64,000 nucleotides of DNA from Halosimplex halophilum (GTDB lineage Archaea > Halobacteriota > Halobacteria > Halobacteriales > Haloarculaceae): positions 1,834,891 through 1,898,890 of the forward strand of contig NZ_ML214297.1 in the NCBI RefSeq assembly GCF_004698125.1, read 5' to 3'. Under the pieces are notes generated by a model. It saw only the letters and a list, made by a program, of their open reading frames with translations, made no database searches and was not told where the DNA came from. The translations under genes were made by a program, and so were the position numbers. Positions 31,136-39,817 of this stretch are shown piece by piece. Every line of letters starts with the position of its first letter. Positions within the stretch are counted from its first letter, which is position 1.

Positions 31136-32742
31136 GGCGCGACACCTCCGTTGGCCAGCGCGGCGGCAGCGTCACCGACCGCCCCGGACGGGACGATGGC
31201 GGCCGAACCCGGCGGCAACAGCGGGTTGACCGCGTCCTGGATCATCTGGTACACCAGGCCCGGGTCGACGCCCAGGGCGATGACCAGCGCCAGGAGCACC
31301 ACCAGCGGCGCCACGTCGTGGACCGGGGCCCGGGACACGTCGTAGTCGGTGGCCAGCGAGTACTCACCGAACAGCGTCCGCTGCATCGCCCACAGCAGGT
31401 AGCCGGCGACGATGACGATGCCGAACATCCCGGCGGCGGTCACCAGCGGCGCCGCGGGGATGTACGGCGAGGCGAACGCGCCCTGGAAGATGAGGTACTC
31501 GGCGGCGAACCCGGCCATCAGCGGCAGGCCCATGTAGCCGAACGCGGCCGCGACGAGGATGCCGACGGTCCAGGGCATCCGGTCGGCGATCCCGGAGATG
31601 TCGCCGACCATCCGGGTGTGGGTCTCGTTGTAGATGACGCCGACCGTCATGAACATCAGCCCCGAGATGAGGCCGTGGGCGACCATCTGGAAGGTCGCGC
31701 CGCCGAAGCCGAGCGGCGTGAACGCGACCAGTCCCAGGATGACGTAGCCCATCGACGAGATCGACGAGTAGGCGACGATGCGTTTGAGGTCCTGCTGTGC
31801 CAGCGCGAGCATCGCGCCGTAGATGATGCTGAGGACGCCGAACGCGACGATGATGCCGGCGTTGGCCCGCGCCACGTCCTGCAGCATCGTGAAGTTGAAC
31901 CGCAGCAGGGCGTAGGTCCCCATCTTCAGGAGGACGCCCGCCAGCATCACGGAGACGGGCGTCGGCGCCTCGACGTGGGCGTCGGGCAGCCACGTGTGGA
32001 CCGGGAAGACGGGCACCTTCACCGCGAACCCGGCGAACATCAGCGTGAACGCGACCACCCGGAGCGTCTCGGGCGCGATGCCCGCGACGCTCCCCAGGTT
32101 GCCGTCGGCGGCCAGCGCCTGCGCGATGGCGGGCAGGTCGAACGTCGATATCGAGTCGCCCAGGCCGAACACGAGGGCCATGAAGCCGACGAACATGACC
32201 AGCGTCGCCACGTTCGTGTAGACGAAGAACTTGATGGCGGCGTACTTCCGGCGCGGGCCCCCCCAGACGCCGATGAGGAAGTACATCGGGACGAGCACGG
32301 CCTCCCAGAAGACCAGCCACAGCAGGAAGTCCAGCGCGGTGAACACGCCGATGAGGCTGGCCTCCATCAGCAGCATCAGGCCGTAGAACTGCGACTGCCG
32401 TTCGTCGATGGGCGTCCACGAGCTGACCAGCGCCAGCGTCGTCAGCACGGTCGCCAGCACGAGCAGCGGCAGGCTGACGCCGTCGAGGCCGACGTGCCAG
32501 GCCAGGTCGTAGCGGCCGAGGCTGACCCAGCCGAGCGTCGACTCGAAGGCGATATCGCCGTCGGCCAGCAGCGCGTTGCCGACGCCGTCGAAGGCGGTGT
32601 ACATCCACAGCGAGATGCCGACGGGGACGAGGCTCACCGCGGCGGCGAGCTTGCCCGCCCACTCGTCGGGCGCGAGGAAGACCAGCAGCGCGCCGACGAG
32701 CGTGACGCCCAGCAGGGCCTCGACCGGCCCGGCGATAGGCAT
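31129..32742 (-). CDS. nuoM: NADH-quinone oxidoreductase subunit M
   Basis: A 537-residue antiporter-like subunit with about 14 transmembrane helices. Signature stretches include FWEAVLVPMYFLIG, VPVFPVHTWLPDAHVEAPTPVS and LKRIVAYSSISSMGYVILG, with the conserved Glu and Lys of the proton channel. It shares its ATG with the end of nuoL (1-bp overlap at 32742) and overlaps nuoN by 7 bp. It forms one of the distal proton-pumping modules of complex I. Confidence 0.95.
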   Translation of the reverse strand: MPIAGPVEALLGVTLVGALLVFLAPDEWAGKLAAAVSLVPVGISLWMYTAFDGVGNALLADGDIAFESTLGWVSLGRYDLAWHVGLDGVSLPLLVLATVLTTLALVSSWTPIDERQSQFYGLMLLMEASLIGVFTALDFLLWLVFWEAVLVPMYFLIGVWGGPRRKYAAIKFFVYTNVATLVMFVGFMALVFGLGDSISTFDLPAIAQALAADGNLGSVAGIAPETLRVVAFTLMFAGFAVKVPVFPVHTWLPDAHVEAPTPVSVMLAGVLLKMGTYALLRFNFTMLQDVARANAGIIVAFGVLSIIYGAMLALAQQDLKRIVAYSSISSMGYVILGLVAFTPLGFGGATFQMVAHGLISGLMFMTVGVIYNETHTRMVGDISGIADRMPWTVGILVAAAFGYMGLPLMAGFAAEYLIFQGAFASPYIPAAPLVTAAGMFGIVIVAGYLLWAMQRTLFGEYSLATDYDVSRAPVHDVAPLVVLLALVIALGVDPGLVYQMIQDAVNPLLPPGSAAIVPSGAVGDAAAALANGGVAPW

Positions 32743-34859
32743 CAGGCACCACCTCCCAGCACGACGAAGACGACCAGCAACAGCGCGAGCGACAGCGTCA
32801 TCAGCGCCGCGTAGTTCGAGACGACGCCCGACTGGATGCGGCGGAACCGCGAGCCGGTGAACAGGCTCACGCTACTGACGCCGTTGACGACGCCGTCGAC
32901 GACGCCCTGGTCGAACTTGTCCGCGGCCCGCGCGATCGGGACCGTCACGCCCTGTGCCAGCCACACCTGGTACTCGTCCTGGTAGTAGTTGTGCATGAGC
33001 AGCGTCTTCGCACCTCCCAGCTTGTCCGTGTGCTCGACCGGCTCGTCGACGCCGTAGAGGCTCCGCGCGACGAGGACGCCCGCGATCGCCAGCCCCAGCG
33101 ACACCGCCGCCGAGGCCAGCAGCGTCGGCACCTCGCCGCCGAGCGGGTAGCTCGCGGTGACGTGAGCGGCGTCGTGCAGCAGCGTCTCGTAGGTGGCCAG
33201 GTCCGTCGACAGCGCCGCGGGCCAGCCGCCCTCGTCGGCGCCGTGGACCCACTTGTGCAGGAAGTCGATCTCCTGGCCGGTCAGGACCGCGACCGGCTTC
33301 ATGTTGATGAGCCCGACCGTCGCGGCGCCGATACCGAGCACGGCCAGCGGCGCCTTCACGTTCCAGCGCACCGGTTCGGGGTCGCGAGCCGTGTCGGTGC
33401 GGGCGTCGCCGTGGAAGGTCAGGTAGACCATCCGGAACGTGTAGAAGCCCGTGAAGAACACGGCCAGCAGCCCCATCGCGTACGCGAGGAGATAGAGGAC
33501 GCCGAGCGTGCTCGCCTCGCCGCCGAGCGTCCCGAACCCGTGGATGAGCGCCTCGTAGAGCACCTCGTCCTTCGACCAGAAGCCCGCGAACGGGACGATG
33601 CCCGCGAGCGCGAGCGAGCCCGAGAGGAACGTCCAGTAGGTGACGGGCATCTTGTCCTTCAGCCCGCCCATGTCCCACATGTTCTCGTTGTGGTGCATCG
33701 CGATGATGACCGACCCGGCGCCGAGGAACAGCAGCGCCTTGAACACGGCGTGGGTGGTCAGGTGGAAGACGGCGGCGACGTAGCCGCCCGACCCCAGCGC
33801 GAGCATCATGTAGCCGTACTGGCTGATGGTCGAGTAGGCGAGCACCTGCTTGAGCTCCTGCTTGACGACGCCCATCGTCGCCGCGAACAGCGCGGTGAAG
33901 CCGCCGACCAGCGCGATGACGCCCAGCGCCGTCGGCGAGAGCAGGTAGAAGCCGTACATCCGGGCGACGAGGTAGACGCCGGCCGCGACCATCGTCGCCG
34001 CGTGGATGAGCGCCGAGACCGGCGTCGGGCCCTCCATCGCGTCGGGCAGCCAGGTGTGCAGCGGGAACTGCGCGGACTTGCCGATGACGCCGCCGAGCAC
34101 GAGCAGCCCGAGGACGGTGAACCACGTCTGGGCCCCGTAGCCGGCGGTGTAGATCCCCTCGGCGCCGTCGGTCAGCGCCTGTTCGGCGAGCCGGGGGAAG
34201 CTCTCGGCGGCCACCGAACCGCCCTCGGTGATCGGCGCGAACAGGCCCGTGCCGAACGTGGCGAAGATGCCGACCACGCCGATGAGGAAGAAGTAGTCAC
34301 CGAAGCGGGTGACCAGGAACGCCTTCTTCGCGGCCGACGGCGGGCCGTCCTCGCGGAACCAGAAGCCGATCAGCAGGTACGAGCAGAGGCCGACCAGCTC
34401 GAAGAACATGAACGCCATCAGGATGTTGTTCGAGAAGACGAAGGCGAGCATGCTCGCCGTGAACAGGCCGAGTCCGGCGTAGTACCGCGGGAGACCGGTC
34501 TCGCCCTCGTCGTTCATGTAGCCCAGCGAGAAGACGTGGACGAGCAGGGCGATCAGCGAGACGATGACGAGCATCAGCGCCGTCAGCGGGTCGACCAGGA
34601 TGCCGAACCGCAGCGTGAGCGCGCCGTCGCCCAGACCCGCAACCCACGTGTAGAGGTTCTCGTTGTAGTAGGTCGCCGTGCCGGTGATCCCGGCGACGGT
34701 CAGCGCGGTCCAGACCGACAGGGCCAGCGACCCGGCGGTCGCGATGATGCCGGCCTCGGCGCCGCGCTTCGGCATGTACTGCCCGGCGAACAGGGAGACG
34801 ACGAACGCCAGGAACGGGAGCGCTGCGATCGCGGGAACGAAGTCGAATGCACCTGCCAT
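32742..34859 (-). CDS. nuoL: NADH-quinone oxidoreductase subunit L
   Basis: A 705-residue subunit with about 16 transmembrane helices and a long C-terminal part that should include the lateral amphipathic helix spanning NuoM and NuoN. Landmarks: FFELVGLCSYLLIGFWF, QFPLHTWLPDAMEGPTPVSA and LKQVLAYSTISQYGYMML. Length is in the usual range (600-720). It follows nuoK after 1 bp and is translationally linked with nuoM. Confidence 0.95.
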   Translation of the reverse strand: MAGAFDFVPAIAALPFLAFVVSLFAGQYMPKRGAEAGIIATAGSLALSVWTALTVAGITGTATYYNENLYTWVAGLGDGALTLRFGILVDPLTALMLVIVSLIALLVHVFSLGYMNDEGETGLPRYYAGLGLFTASMLAFVFSNNILMAFMFFELVGLCSYLLIGFWFREDGPPSAAKKAFLVTRFGDYFFLIGVVGIFATFGTGLFAPITEGGSVAAESFPRLAEQALTDGAEGIYTAGYGAQTWFTVLGLLVLGGVIGKSAQFPLHTWLPDAMEGPTPVSALIHAATMVAAGVYLVARMYGFYLLSPTALGVIALVGGFTALFAATMGVVKQELKQVLAYSTISQYGYMMLALGSGGYVAAVFHLTTHAVFKALLFLGAGSVIIAMHHNENMWDMGGLKDKMPVTYWTFLSGSLALAGIVPFAGFWSKDEVLYEALIHGFGTLGGEASTLGVLYLLAYAMGLLAVFFTGFYTFRMVYLTFHGDARTDTARDPEPVRWNVKAPLAVLGIGAATVGLINMKPVAVLTGQEIDFLHKWVHGADEGGWPAALSTDLATYETLLHDAAHVTASYPLGGEVPTLLASAAVSLGLAIAGVLVARSLYGVDEPVEHTDKLGGAKTLLMHNYYQDEYQVWLAQGVTVPIARAADKFDQGVVDGVVNGVSSVSLFTGSRFRRIQSGVVSNYAALMTLSLALLLVVFVVLGGGA

Positions 34860-34860
34860 C

Positions 34861-35166
34861 TTACCACCTCATCGTAGCCGCTTTCGTCACGTCCACGTCC
34901 TCGAAGTTGCGGTACAGTACGAGGATGATGCCGATGCCGACCGCCACCTCGGCGGCCGCCAGCGCCATCACGAACAGCGAGAACACCTGCCCCGTGAGGT
35001 TCCCGTGGTGAAACGAGAAGGCGACGAGGTTGATGTTCGCCGCGTTGAGCATCAGCTCGACGGACATCAGGAAGATCAGGGCGTTGCGCCGCGTCAGCAC
35101 GCCGTAGACCCCGATGCAGAACACCGCCGCCGACAGCAGCAGGTAGTACTGGCTCGCGATGGCCAT
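34861..35166 (-). CDS. nuoK: NADH-quinone oxidoreductase subunit K
   Basis: A 101-residue subunit with three transmembrane helices. The conserved intramembrane glutamates are present in [17 protein letters not shown] (helix 2) and in [16 protein letters not shown] (helix 3). It overlaps nuoJ2 by 1 bp and precedes nuoL. It contributes to the central proton path of complex I. Confidence 0.95.
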   Translation of the reverse strand: MAIASQYYLLLSAAVFCIGVYGVLTRRNALIFLMSVELMLNAANINLVAFSFHHGNLTGQVFSLFVMALAAAEVAVGIGIILVLYRNFEDVDVTKAATMRW

Positions 35167-35558
35167 CAGTCCTCACCCCCCTCGGAGCCGCTCGCGCCGC
35201 CGGCATCGTGGTCGTCGGCCGTCCGGCCGGGGATCCGGCGTCCCCCGTCCGTGAGCGCGGTGACGACGCTCTCGTCGTCCTCGCGGCGGGCGAGCATCAC
35301 GGCCCCGTCCAGCGCCGCGTCGAGGACCAGCGCGATGAGGATGAACGCGACCAGGAAGCTCTCCGCGGGGATCGCGGCCTGGTCGACCATGTTGAACATC
35401 GCGTAGCCGATGCTCGCGACGACGCTGCCGTCGGCGAAGCCGGTCGGGTTCGTGAGTTCGCTCGTCAGGAACACGTAGGCCATGACGGCGAACAGCGCCA
35501 GCGCGGCCAGGCCGTTGACGTAGTTCACGTCGGTCGCCAGCCGCGGCCGGGAGGTCAT
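35166..35558 (-). CDS. nuoJ2: NADH-quinone oxidoreductase subunit J, C-terminal half (NuoJ2)
   Basis: A 130-residue protein with two or three hydrophobic helices ([19 protein letters not shown] and [24 protein letters not shown]) and an acidic soluble tail. It represents the C-terminal half of NuoJ, which is split into two genes in haloarchaea. It overlaps nuoJ1 by 4 bp and nuoK by 1 bp. Confidence 0.88.
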   Translation of the reverse strand: MTSRPRLATDVNYVNGLAALALFAVMAYVFLTSELTNPTGFADGSVVASIGYAMFNMVDQAAIPAESFLVAFILIALVLDAALDGAVMLARREDDESVVTALTDGGRRIPGRTADDHDAGGASGSEGGED

Positions 35559-35824
35559 GTTGCCACCTCGTCGGGCTGGGTGTCTCTCTCGGTGAGCATG
35601 ATGGCGAACGTGATGAGGATGAGCACCCCACCGACGTACACCAGTATCTGCATCGCGGCGATGAACTCGGCGCGGAGCATGACGTAGTACACTGCCACCG
35701 ACAGCAGCGAGACGCCGAGCATCAGCGCCGAGTGCCAGACGTCGCGCACTAACACGACGCCCAGGCTGCTCCCCAGTGTGACTGTGGCGAACAGCGCAAA
35801 CGCGATTGACTCGAGCAATGCCAT
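35555..35824 (-). CDS. nuoJ1: NADH-quinone oxidoreductase subunit J, N-terminal half (NuoJ1)
   Basis: An 89-residue protein with three transmembrane helices, corresponding to the N-terminal half of NuoJ; the family motif AEFIAAMQILVYVGGVLILITFAIML is clear. It is the first nuo gene here. Upstream (35825-36152) no nuoA, B, CD, H or I is found, although these normally precede nuoJ1 in one haloarchaeal operon. A TATA-like tcttcaaag lies about 35 bases before the start. Confidence 0.92.
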   Translation of the reverse strand: MALLESIAFALFATVTLGSSLGVVLVRDVWHSALMLGVSLLSVAVYYVMLRAEFIAAMQILVYVGGVLILITFAIMLTERDTQPDEVAT

Positions 35825-36084
35825 CGTTGTCCCGAATCTCCTACCGCACGCCCTTTGAAGATTTCTGTATCGTCCCGCGCGTGGCCGCTCACGCGCCCGA
35901 AACCGTTACAGATTCGACGCGTGCCCGTCGACCACCCCGCGTCGACCCCCCGGTCGGCACCTGACGTGTTCGGCTCGCGGCGCTCTCGGGGTCACGCGGC
36001 CGCCCGATGCGCGTCTCGCGCACCGCGGTCGGACACCGCGCCGCTCGCGCGCGCCCGACGGCCGTCCGACGCGAGACCGTCCCG

Positions 36085-36124
36085 GCCGCCCCCGACCTGA
36101 GGTCGGCTCCCGGTCGGGGGCGGC
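36085..36124. repeat. Perfect 13-bp inverted repeat in a 328-bp gap
   Basis: GCCGCCCCCGACC (36085-36097) and GGTCGGGGGCGGC (36112-36124) pair exactly around a 14-base loop, ending 28 bp from the stop of the DUF7520-like gene, so it may be its terminator. The rest of the gap 35825-36152 holds the nuoJ1 promoter and a smaller GCGCGTG/CACGCGC hairpin near 35879-35898; no gene is evident. Confidence 0.5.
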
Positions 36125-36152
36125 GGACGGTCCGCGACCGCCGGGCGTCCGC

Positions 36153-36437
36153 CTACTCGACCCGGTCGTCGTCGTACCGGGAGACGTACCGGACCGCCAG
36201 CAGGAGCACGCCCAGGCCGACGCCGACGGTCACGACGCCGAACGTCGCCATCCCGAGCGGCGTCGCCGGGAGGTCGACGACGAAAAACAGGGTCGGATTC
36301 ATGCCGTCGGGGTTGACGTACCCCAGCAGGGCACCCATCGTGCCCGCGACGCCCAGCACGGCCAGGTACACCGCGAGGACGACGCGCGAGCCCGCGACCC
36401 GCCCGCCGAGCGCCAGTCGGTCGGTGTTGGCTGTCAC
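36153..36437 (-). CDS. Cox-cluster membrane protein, DUF7520-like
   Basis: A 94-residue protein with two transmembrane helices (LAVYLAVLGVAGTMGALLGYV and MATFGVVTVGVGLGVLLLAV) joined by a short loop. It resembles the small membrane proteins that accompany cytochrome oxidase genes in haloarchaea (DUF7520, from memory). GTG 36437 is chosen because sequence upstream is charged and non-hydrophobic. It is divergent from a 38-residue gene at 36497; its role in oxidase assembly is only suggested by synteny. Confidence 0.72.
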   Translation of the reverse strand: MTANTDRLALGGRVAGSRVVLAVYLAVLGVAGTMGALLGYVNPDGMNPTLFFVVDLPATPLGMATFGVVTVGVGLGVLLLAVRYVSRYDDDRVE

Positions 36438-36496
36438 GGCCGACCGTTGGGACCGCGGGTGGTTAGCCTTTTCACATCGCGGCCGCAAGGTCGGGT

Positions 36497-36613
36497 ATGA
36501 GCGACTTCGACGACGACTCCCGGTTCTCGGAGAAGGAACTCCTGCTGTTCGTCCTCACCGCCATCGCGGTGCTGATGGGCGTCTCCACGTTCGTCCTCGT
36601 CCTGAGCGGCTGA
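36497..36613 (+). CDS. 38-residue single-pass membrane protein
   Basis: ATG 36497 to TGA 36613 encodes an acidic head (MSDFDDDSRFSEKE) followed by one transmembrane helix (LLLFVLTAIAVLMGVSTFVL). A TATA-like ccttttcac lies about 28 bases before the ATG, so it has its own leaderless promoter in the divergent gap with the DUF7520-like gene. Its place in the cox cluster suggests a small accessory subunit of the oxidase or of its assembly. No family recognised. Confidence 0.68.
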   Translation: MSDFDDDSRFSEKELLLFVLTAIAVLMGVSTFVLVLSG

Positions 36614-36772
36614 GCCGGCTCGCTCCGCTCCCGGCGTCACGGCCCCGCGTGACTCGCGCGACTGCGACACGGGCAGCGACCGCTCCCGGTCGGTCCCGCC
36701 GGTCCCGGCAGGCGACACGAAACATCGGCGAAAACGTTCGAGACCGCGGAAAACGGATCGGAGCCGCGAGCG

Positions 36773-38569
36773 TCAGTCGTCCGCGTCGGCAGCGGCGTCG
36801 TCGTCGACGACCTCGCCACCGTCGGTGACGGCCTCCTCCTCGCCGCCGTCGGCCAGCGCGGTCGTGATACGGCGCTCGTGCCACTGGAACTCGCGGCCGT
36901 GCTGGTCGGTCTCCTTGAGGTCCCACGGGTCGGGGTCCTCCAGCTGGGGGCCTTCCAGCCAGGACTGGACGAGGTTCCAGACGAAGATGATCTGGCCGAG
37001 CAGCAGGATGATGGCGCCGACGGAGGCGGCCTGATGGGCCAGCGTCACCATGTCCAGCGGGGCGATGGCGTTGTTGAAGTCGTAGGTCGCGTACCGCCGG
37101 GGCATGCCGAGGTAGCCGAGGAACAGCATCGCGAAGAACGTGATGTTGGTCCCGACCATCGACAGCCAGAAGTGGGCCTTGCCGAGGGTGCGCTGGTACA
37201 TCCGGCCGGTGAAGATGGGGAACCAGTAGTAGATGCCCGCGAACCCGGCGAAGGCGATGGCGCCCATCACGATGTAGTGGAAGTGCCCGACGACGTAGTA
37301 GGTGTCGTGGAGGATCTGGTCGACGGGGACCGAGGCGAGGAAGACGCCGGTCACGCCGCCGATGATGAAGTTCGAGACGAAGCCGATGCAGAACAGCATC
37401 GGCGTCGTCAGCCGCAGGCGGCCGTTCCACATCGTCGTGATCCAGTTGAACGTCTTGACCGCGGAGGGTATCGCGATGGCGAGCGAGACGGCCATGAACG
37501 AGGCCCGCAGGCGCGGGTCGATACCCGTCGTGAACATGTGGTGGGCCCAGACGCCGAAGCTCAGGACGCCGATGGCCAGCGTGGAGTAGACGACGAACTT
37601 GAAGCCGAACAGCTTGCGGCCGGAGAACTTCGGCAGCACGTAGCTGACGATCCCCATCGGCGGGAGCACGAGGATGTACACCTCGGGGTGGCCGAAGAAC
37701 CAGAACAGGTGCTGCCAGAGGATGGGGCCGCCGCCCTCGCCGACCGCGTAGAACGTCGTCGCGAGGTTGCGGTCGAGCAGCAGCATGACGATGGCCGACC
37801 CCAGCAGCGGGAACGCGAAGAGGATGAGCGCCGACTGGGTGAGGATGGTCCACGAGAAGATGTCGAGGTTCGCCCAGTTGACGTCGTCGTCGCGCTCGGT
37901 GAAGATGGTCGCGATGAAGTTGATCGCCCCCATCGTCGCCGAGACCCCCGTCAGGTGCAGCCCGAGCAGCATGAGGTCGACGCCGGGGTTGGCCTGTTCG
38001 ACCGACAGCGGCGTATACATCGTCCAGGCCGTCTGGGCGCCGGTCATCCCGGGCAGGAAGAAGCCGCCCCAGACCAGCAGGGCGCCGGGCGGGAGCAGCC
38101 AGAAGGCGATGGCGTTGATCCGCGGGAACGCCATGTCGTCGGCGCCGATCAGGAGGGGCACGAAGTAGTTCGCGAACGCCGCGATGATGGGCGTCCCGAA
38201 CAGGAACAGCATCGTGATCCCGTGACTCGTCAGGATGGCGTTGTAGAAGCCGTTCTCGAAGACGGCGCCCGTCGGCGCGATGAGCTGGACGCGGATGCCG
38301 AACGCCATCAGGCCGCCGACCGCGAACGCGATGACGGCGTAGGTGCCGTAGAGGATACCGATGTCCTTGTGGTCGACCGTGGTCAGCCAGCGGGTGATAC
38401 CGGCCGGCTTCTCGCGGTGGACGGTGGCTCCGGCGTCGCCGTAGCCGCCGCCACCACCGCTCACCAGCGGGGTGTACGAGCGCCAGTCCTCGACCCGTGA
38501 GAGAAAGGCCGCGATGCCGACGAGGAAGACCCCCATCAGCACCGTCAGCACGAGCTGCCCTGATGCCAT
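36773..38569 (-). CDS. coxA: Heme-copper terminal oxidase subunit I (cytochrome c oxidase type)
   Basis: A 598-residue membrane protein with 12 or more helices. Heme-copper ligands are visible: the low-spin heme His in ILTSHGITMLFLF, the Cu(B) His with cross-linked Tyr in WFFGHPEVYILVLPPMG (type A), the HH pair in GVWAHHMFTTG and the heme His pair in YYVVGHFHYIVMG. It reduces O2 to water and pumps protons. Subunit II is not in this window, although it normally neighbours subunit I. An extra N-terminal helix (MASGQLVLTVLMGVFLVGIAAF) and an acidic C-terminal tail are haloarchaeal features. Promoter: TATA-like ttcatatg about 25 bases upstream. Confidence 0.95.
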   Translation of the reverse strand: MASGQLVLTVLMGVFLVGIAAFLSRVEDWRSYTPLVSGGGGGYGDAGATVHREKPAGITRWLTTVDHKDIGILYGTYAVIAFAVGGLMAFGIRVQLIAPTGAVFENGFYNAILTSHGITMLFLFGTPIIAAFANYFVPLLIGADDMAFPRINAIAFWLLPPGALLVWGGFFLPGMTGAQTAWTMYTPLSVEQANPGVDLMLLGLHLTGVSATMGAINFIATIFTERDDDVNWANLDIFSWTILTQSALILFAFPLLGSAIVMLLLDRNLATTFYAVGEGGGPILWQHLFWFFGHPEVYILVLPPMGIVSYVLPKFSGRKLFGFKFVVYSTLAIGVLSFGVWAHHMFTTGIDPRLRASFMAVSLAIAIPSAVKTFNWITTMWNGRLRLTTPMLFCIGFVSNFIIGGVTGVFLASVPVDQILHDTYYVVGHFHYIVMGAIAFAGFAGIYYWFPIFTGRMYQRTLGKAHFWLSMVGTNITFFAMLFLGYLGMPRRYATYDFNNAIAPLDMVTLAHQAASVGAIILLLGQIIFVWNLVQSWLEGPQLEDPDPWDLKETDQHGREFQWHERRITTALADGGEEEAVTDGGEVVDDDAAADADD

Positions 38570-38801
38570 GCACGGAACTCGGGACTGGTGCCATATGAAT
38601 GGTTAGGAAACCCTTCCGCCGAACTCGTTCGCGTGCGGCGGTCTCGCATGGAAAACCGTGACGTTCAGCTGGCGGCAGGACGCGGCGTTCACGACGTGAG
38701 CGCGCGGACTGGTCGCGGGTGGCCGCAGCGAGAACTGGAGGGTCGCGGGAGAGAGAGGACCGACGAGGTCCGCGGCGTGGACACGGGACCCGGGGGAGTC
38801 G

Positions 38802-39047
38802 CTACTCGCCGTCGGCTTCCATCTCGTTTTCGGCCTTCGAGACGGCCTTGCCGGCGTAGTAGGTCAGGATTACGAGCAGCAGCGCGGTCACGCCGACGAT
38901 GGCGAACTGCAGCCCGGAGACGAGCGGGTCGACGCCCCACGGCGGGAACAGCGCGAACGCACCGATGAAGAAGACCAGGATGCCCAGCGGGATGAAGTTG
39001 ACCGTCAGGTCCAGGAGCGTTTCGCGGTCGAAGACCTTCTCTGACAT
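38802..39047 (-). CDS. Cox-cluster membrane protein, DUF6684-like
   Basis: An 81-residue protein beginning MSEKVFDRETLLDLTVNFIPLGILVFF, with two transmembrane helices and a charged C-terminus. The start matches the DUF6684 family found beside oxidase genes in haloarchaea (from memory). It lies 232 bp upstream of coxA on the same strand; that gap shows only the coxA promoter. Likely an oxidase accessory protein. Confidence 0.8.
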   Translation of the reverse strand: MSEKVFDRETLLDLTVNFIPLGILVFFIGAFALFPPWGVDPLVSGLQFAIVGVTALLLVILTYYAGKAVSKAENEMEADGE

Positions 39048-39165
39048 ACCGCGGGCTTGGGTCAGGCGGCTAAATATAGTGTCGGTTCGCGCCGGGGAGC
39101 GACCGAGGCGACGGCGAATCCGTTCGGCCCGGTCGACGGCCGGACGGGATCACCGGGCGTTCCGA

Positions 39166-39573
39166 TCAGATGCCCTGCCCGGTGCGCCCGACGGCCTGGC
39201 TGACGACGCCCGCGGCGACGAGCATGACCCCGGCGACGGCGACGGCGAGCCCGCGGCCGACGACGCCGTTGGGGTCGGCGACCGTCTCGAAGAGAGTCAC
39301 CGACGACCCGGGCACCTGCGTCGCGACGAGGGCGCCGCCCAGCACGGCGAACCCGGCGCCCAGCAGCGCGAGCGTCCGCCAGGGGCGGCGAGCGTAGCCC
39401 GACTCGCCGAGGATGCCCGCGACGCTCCCCCCGAGCAGCAACACCCCGCCGACGGCGATCGGGAACAGGCCGAGGAAGACGCCGACCTCCGTCAGGGCGA
39501 AGCCGACCGCCACGAGGAGCGGCCACGGACTGGCCGTCCGATACTGGTCCGACAGTCCCGGTTGCTCTTCCAT
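39166..39573 (-). CDS. Cox-cluster membrane protein, DUF7541-like
   Basis: A 135-residue protein starting MEEQPGLSDQYRTASPWPLLVA with four transmembrane helices. It matches the DUF7541 cox-cluster family by memory. ATG 39573 is chosen for that N-terminus; an in-frame ATG nine codons upstream (39600) is also possible. It precedes the DUF6684-like gene by 118 bp on the same strand, completing a coxA-DUF6684-DUF7541 neighbourhood. Confidence 0.75.
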   Translation of the reverse strand: MEEQPGLSDQYRTASPWPLLVAVGFALTEVGVFLGLFPIAVGGVLLLGGSVAGILGESGYARRPWRTLALLGAGFAVLGGALVATQVPGSSVTLFETVADPNGVVGRGLAVAVAGVMLVAAGVVSQAVGRTGQGI

Positions 39574-39629
39574 ACCCCGCCGTTGGGACCGGTCCGTCAT
39601 AGGTACACCGGACTCCCGCGCGCGACGAC

Positions 39630-39664
39630 CCGAATATGGTCGGGCCGGTCCGAATATGGTCGGG
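39630..39664. repeat. Two identical 15-bp repeats spaced 20 bp
   Basis: CCGAATATGGTCGGG occurs at 39630-39644 and again at 39650-39664. In copy 1, with the preceding C, CCCGA/TCGGG arms make a partial palindrome. The pair lies about 150 bp before the DUF7527-type gene and 55 bp before the DUF7541-like start, so it could serve either promoter as an operator. Confidence 0.5.
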
Positions 39665-39817
39665 TCCGGCCCGTTCGGGGTCGGTCCGACCCGATCCGTC
39701 GGCGTCCGATCCGGCCCGGTGCCGTCGCTTCGCGTCGGTCACCACCGGCCACGGGCGGCGGTCGCGCGTCGGACGTGGGCGCAAAGTATTTGGTCCGCAT
39801 GGGGCTTGTCCAACACA

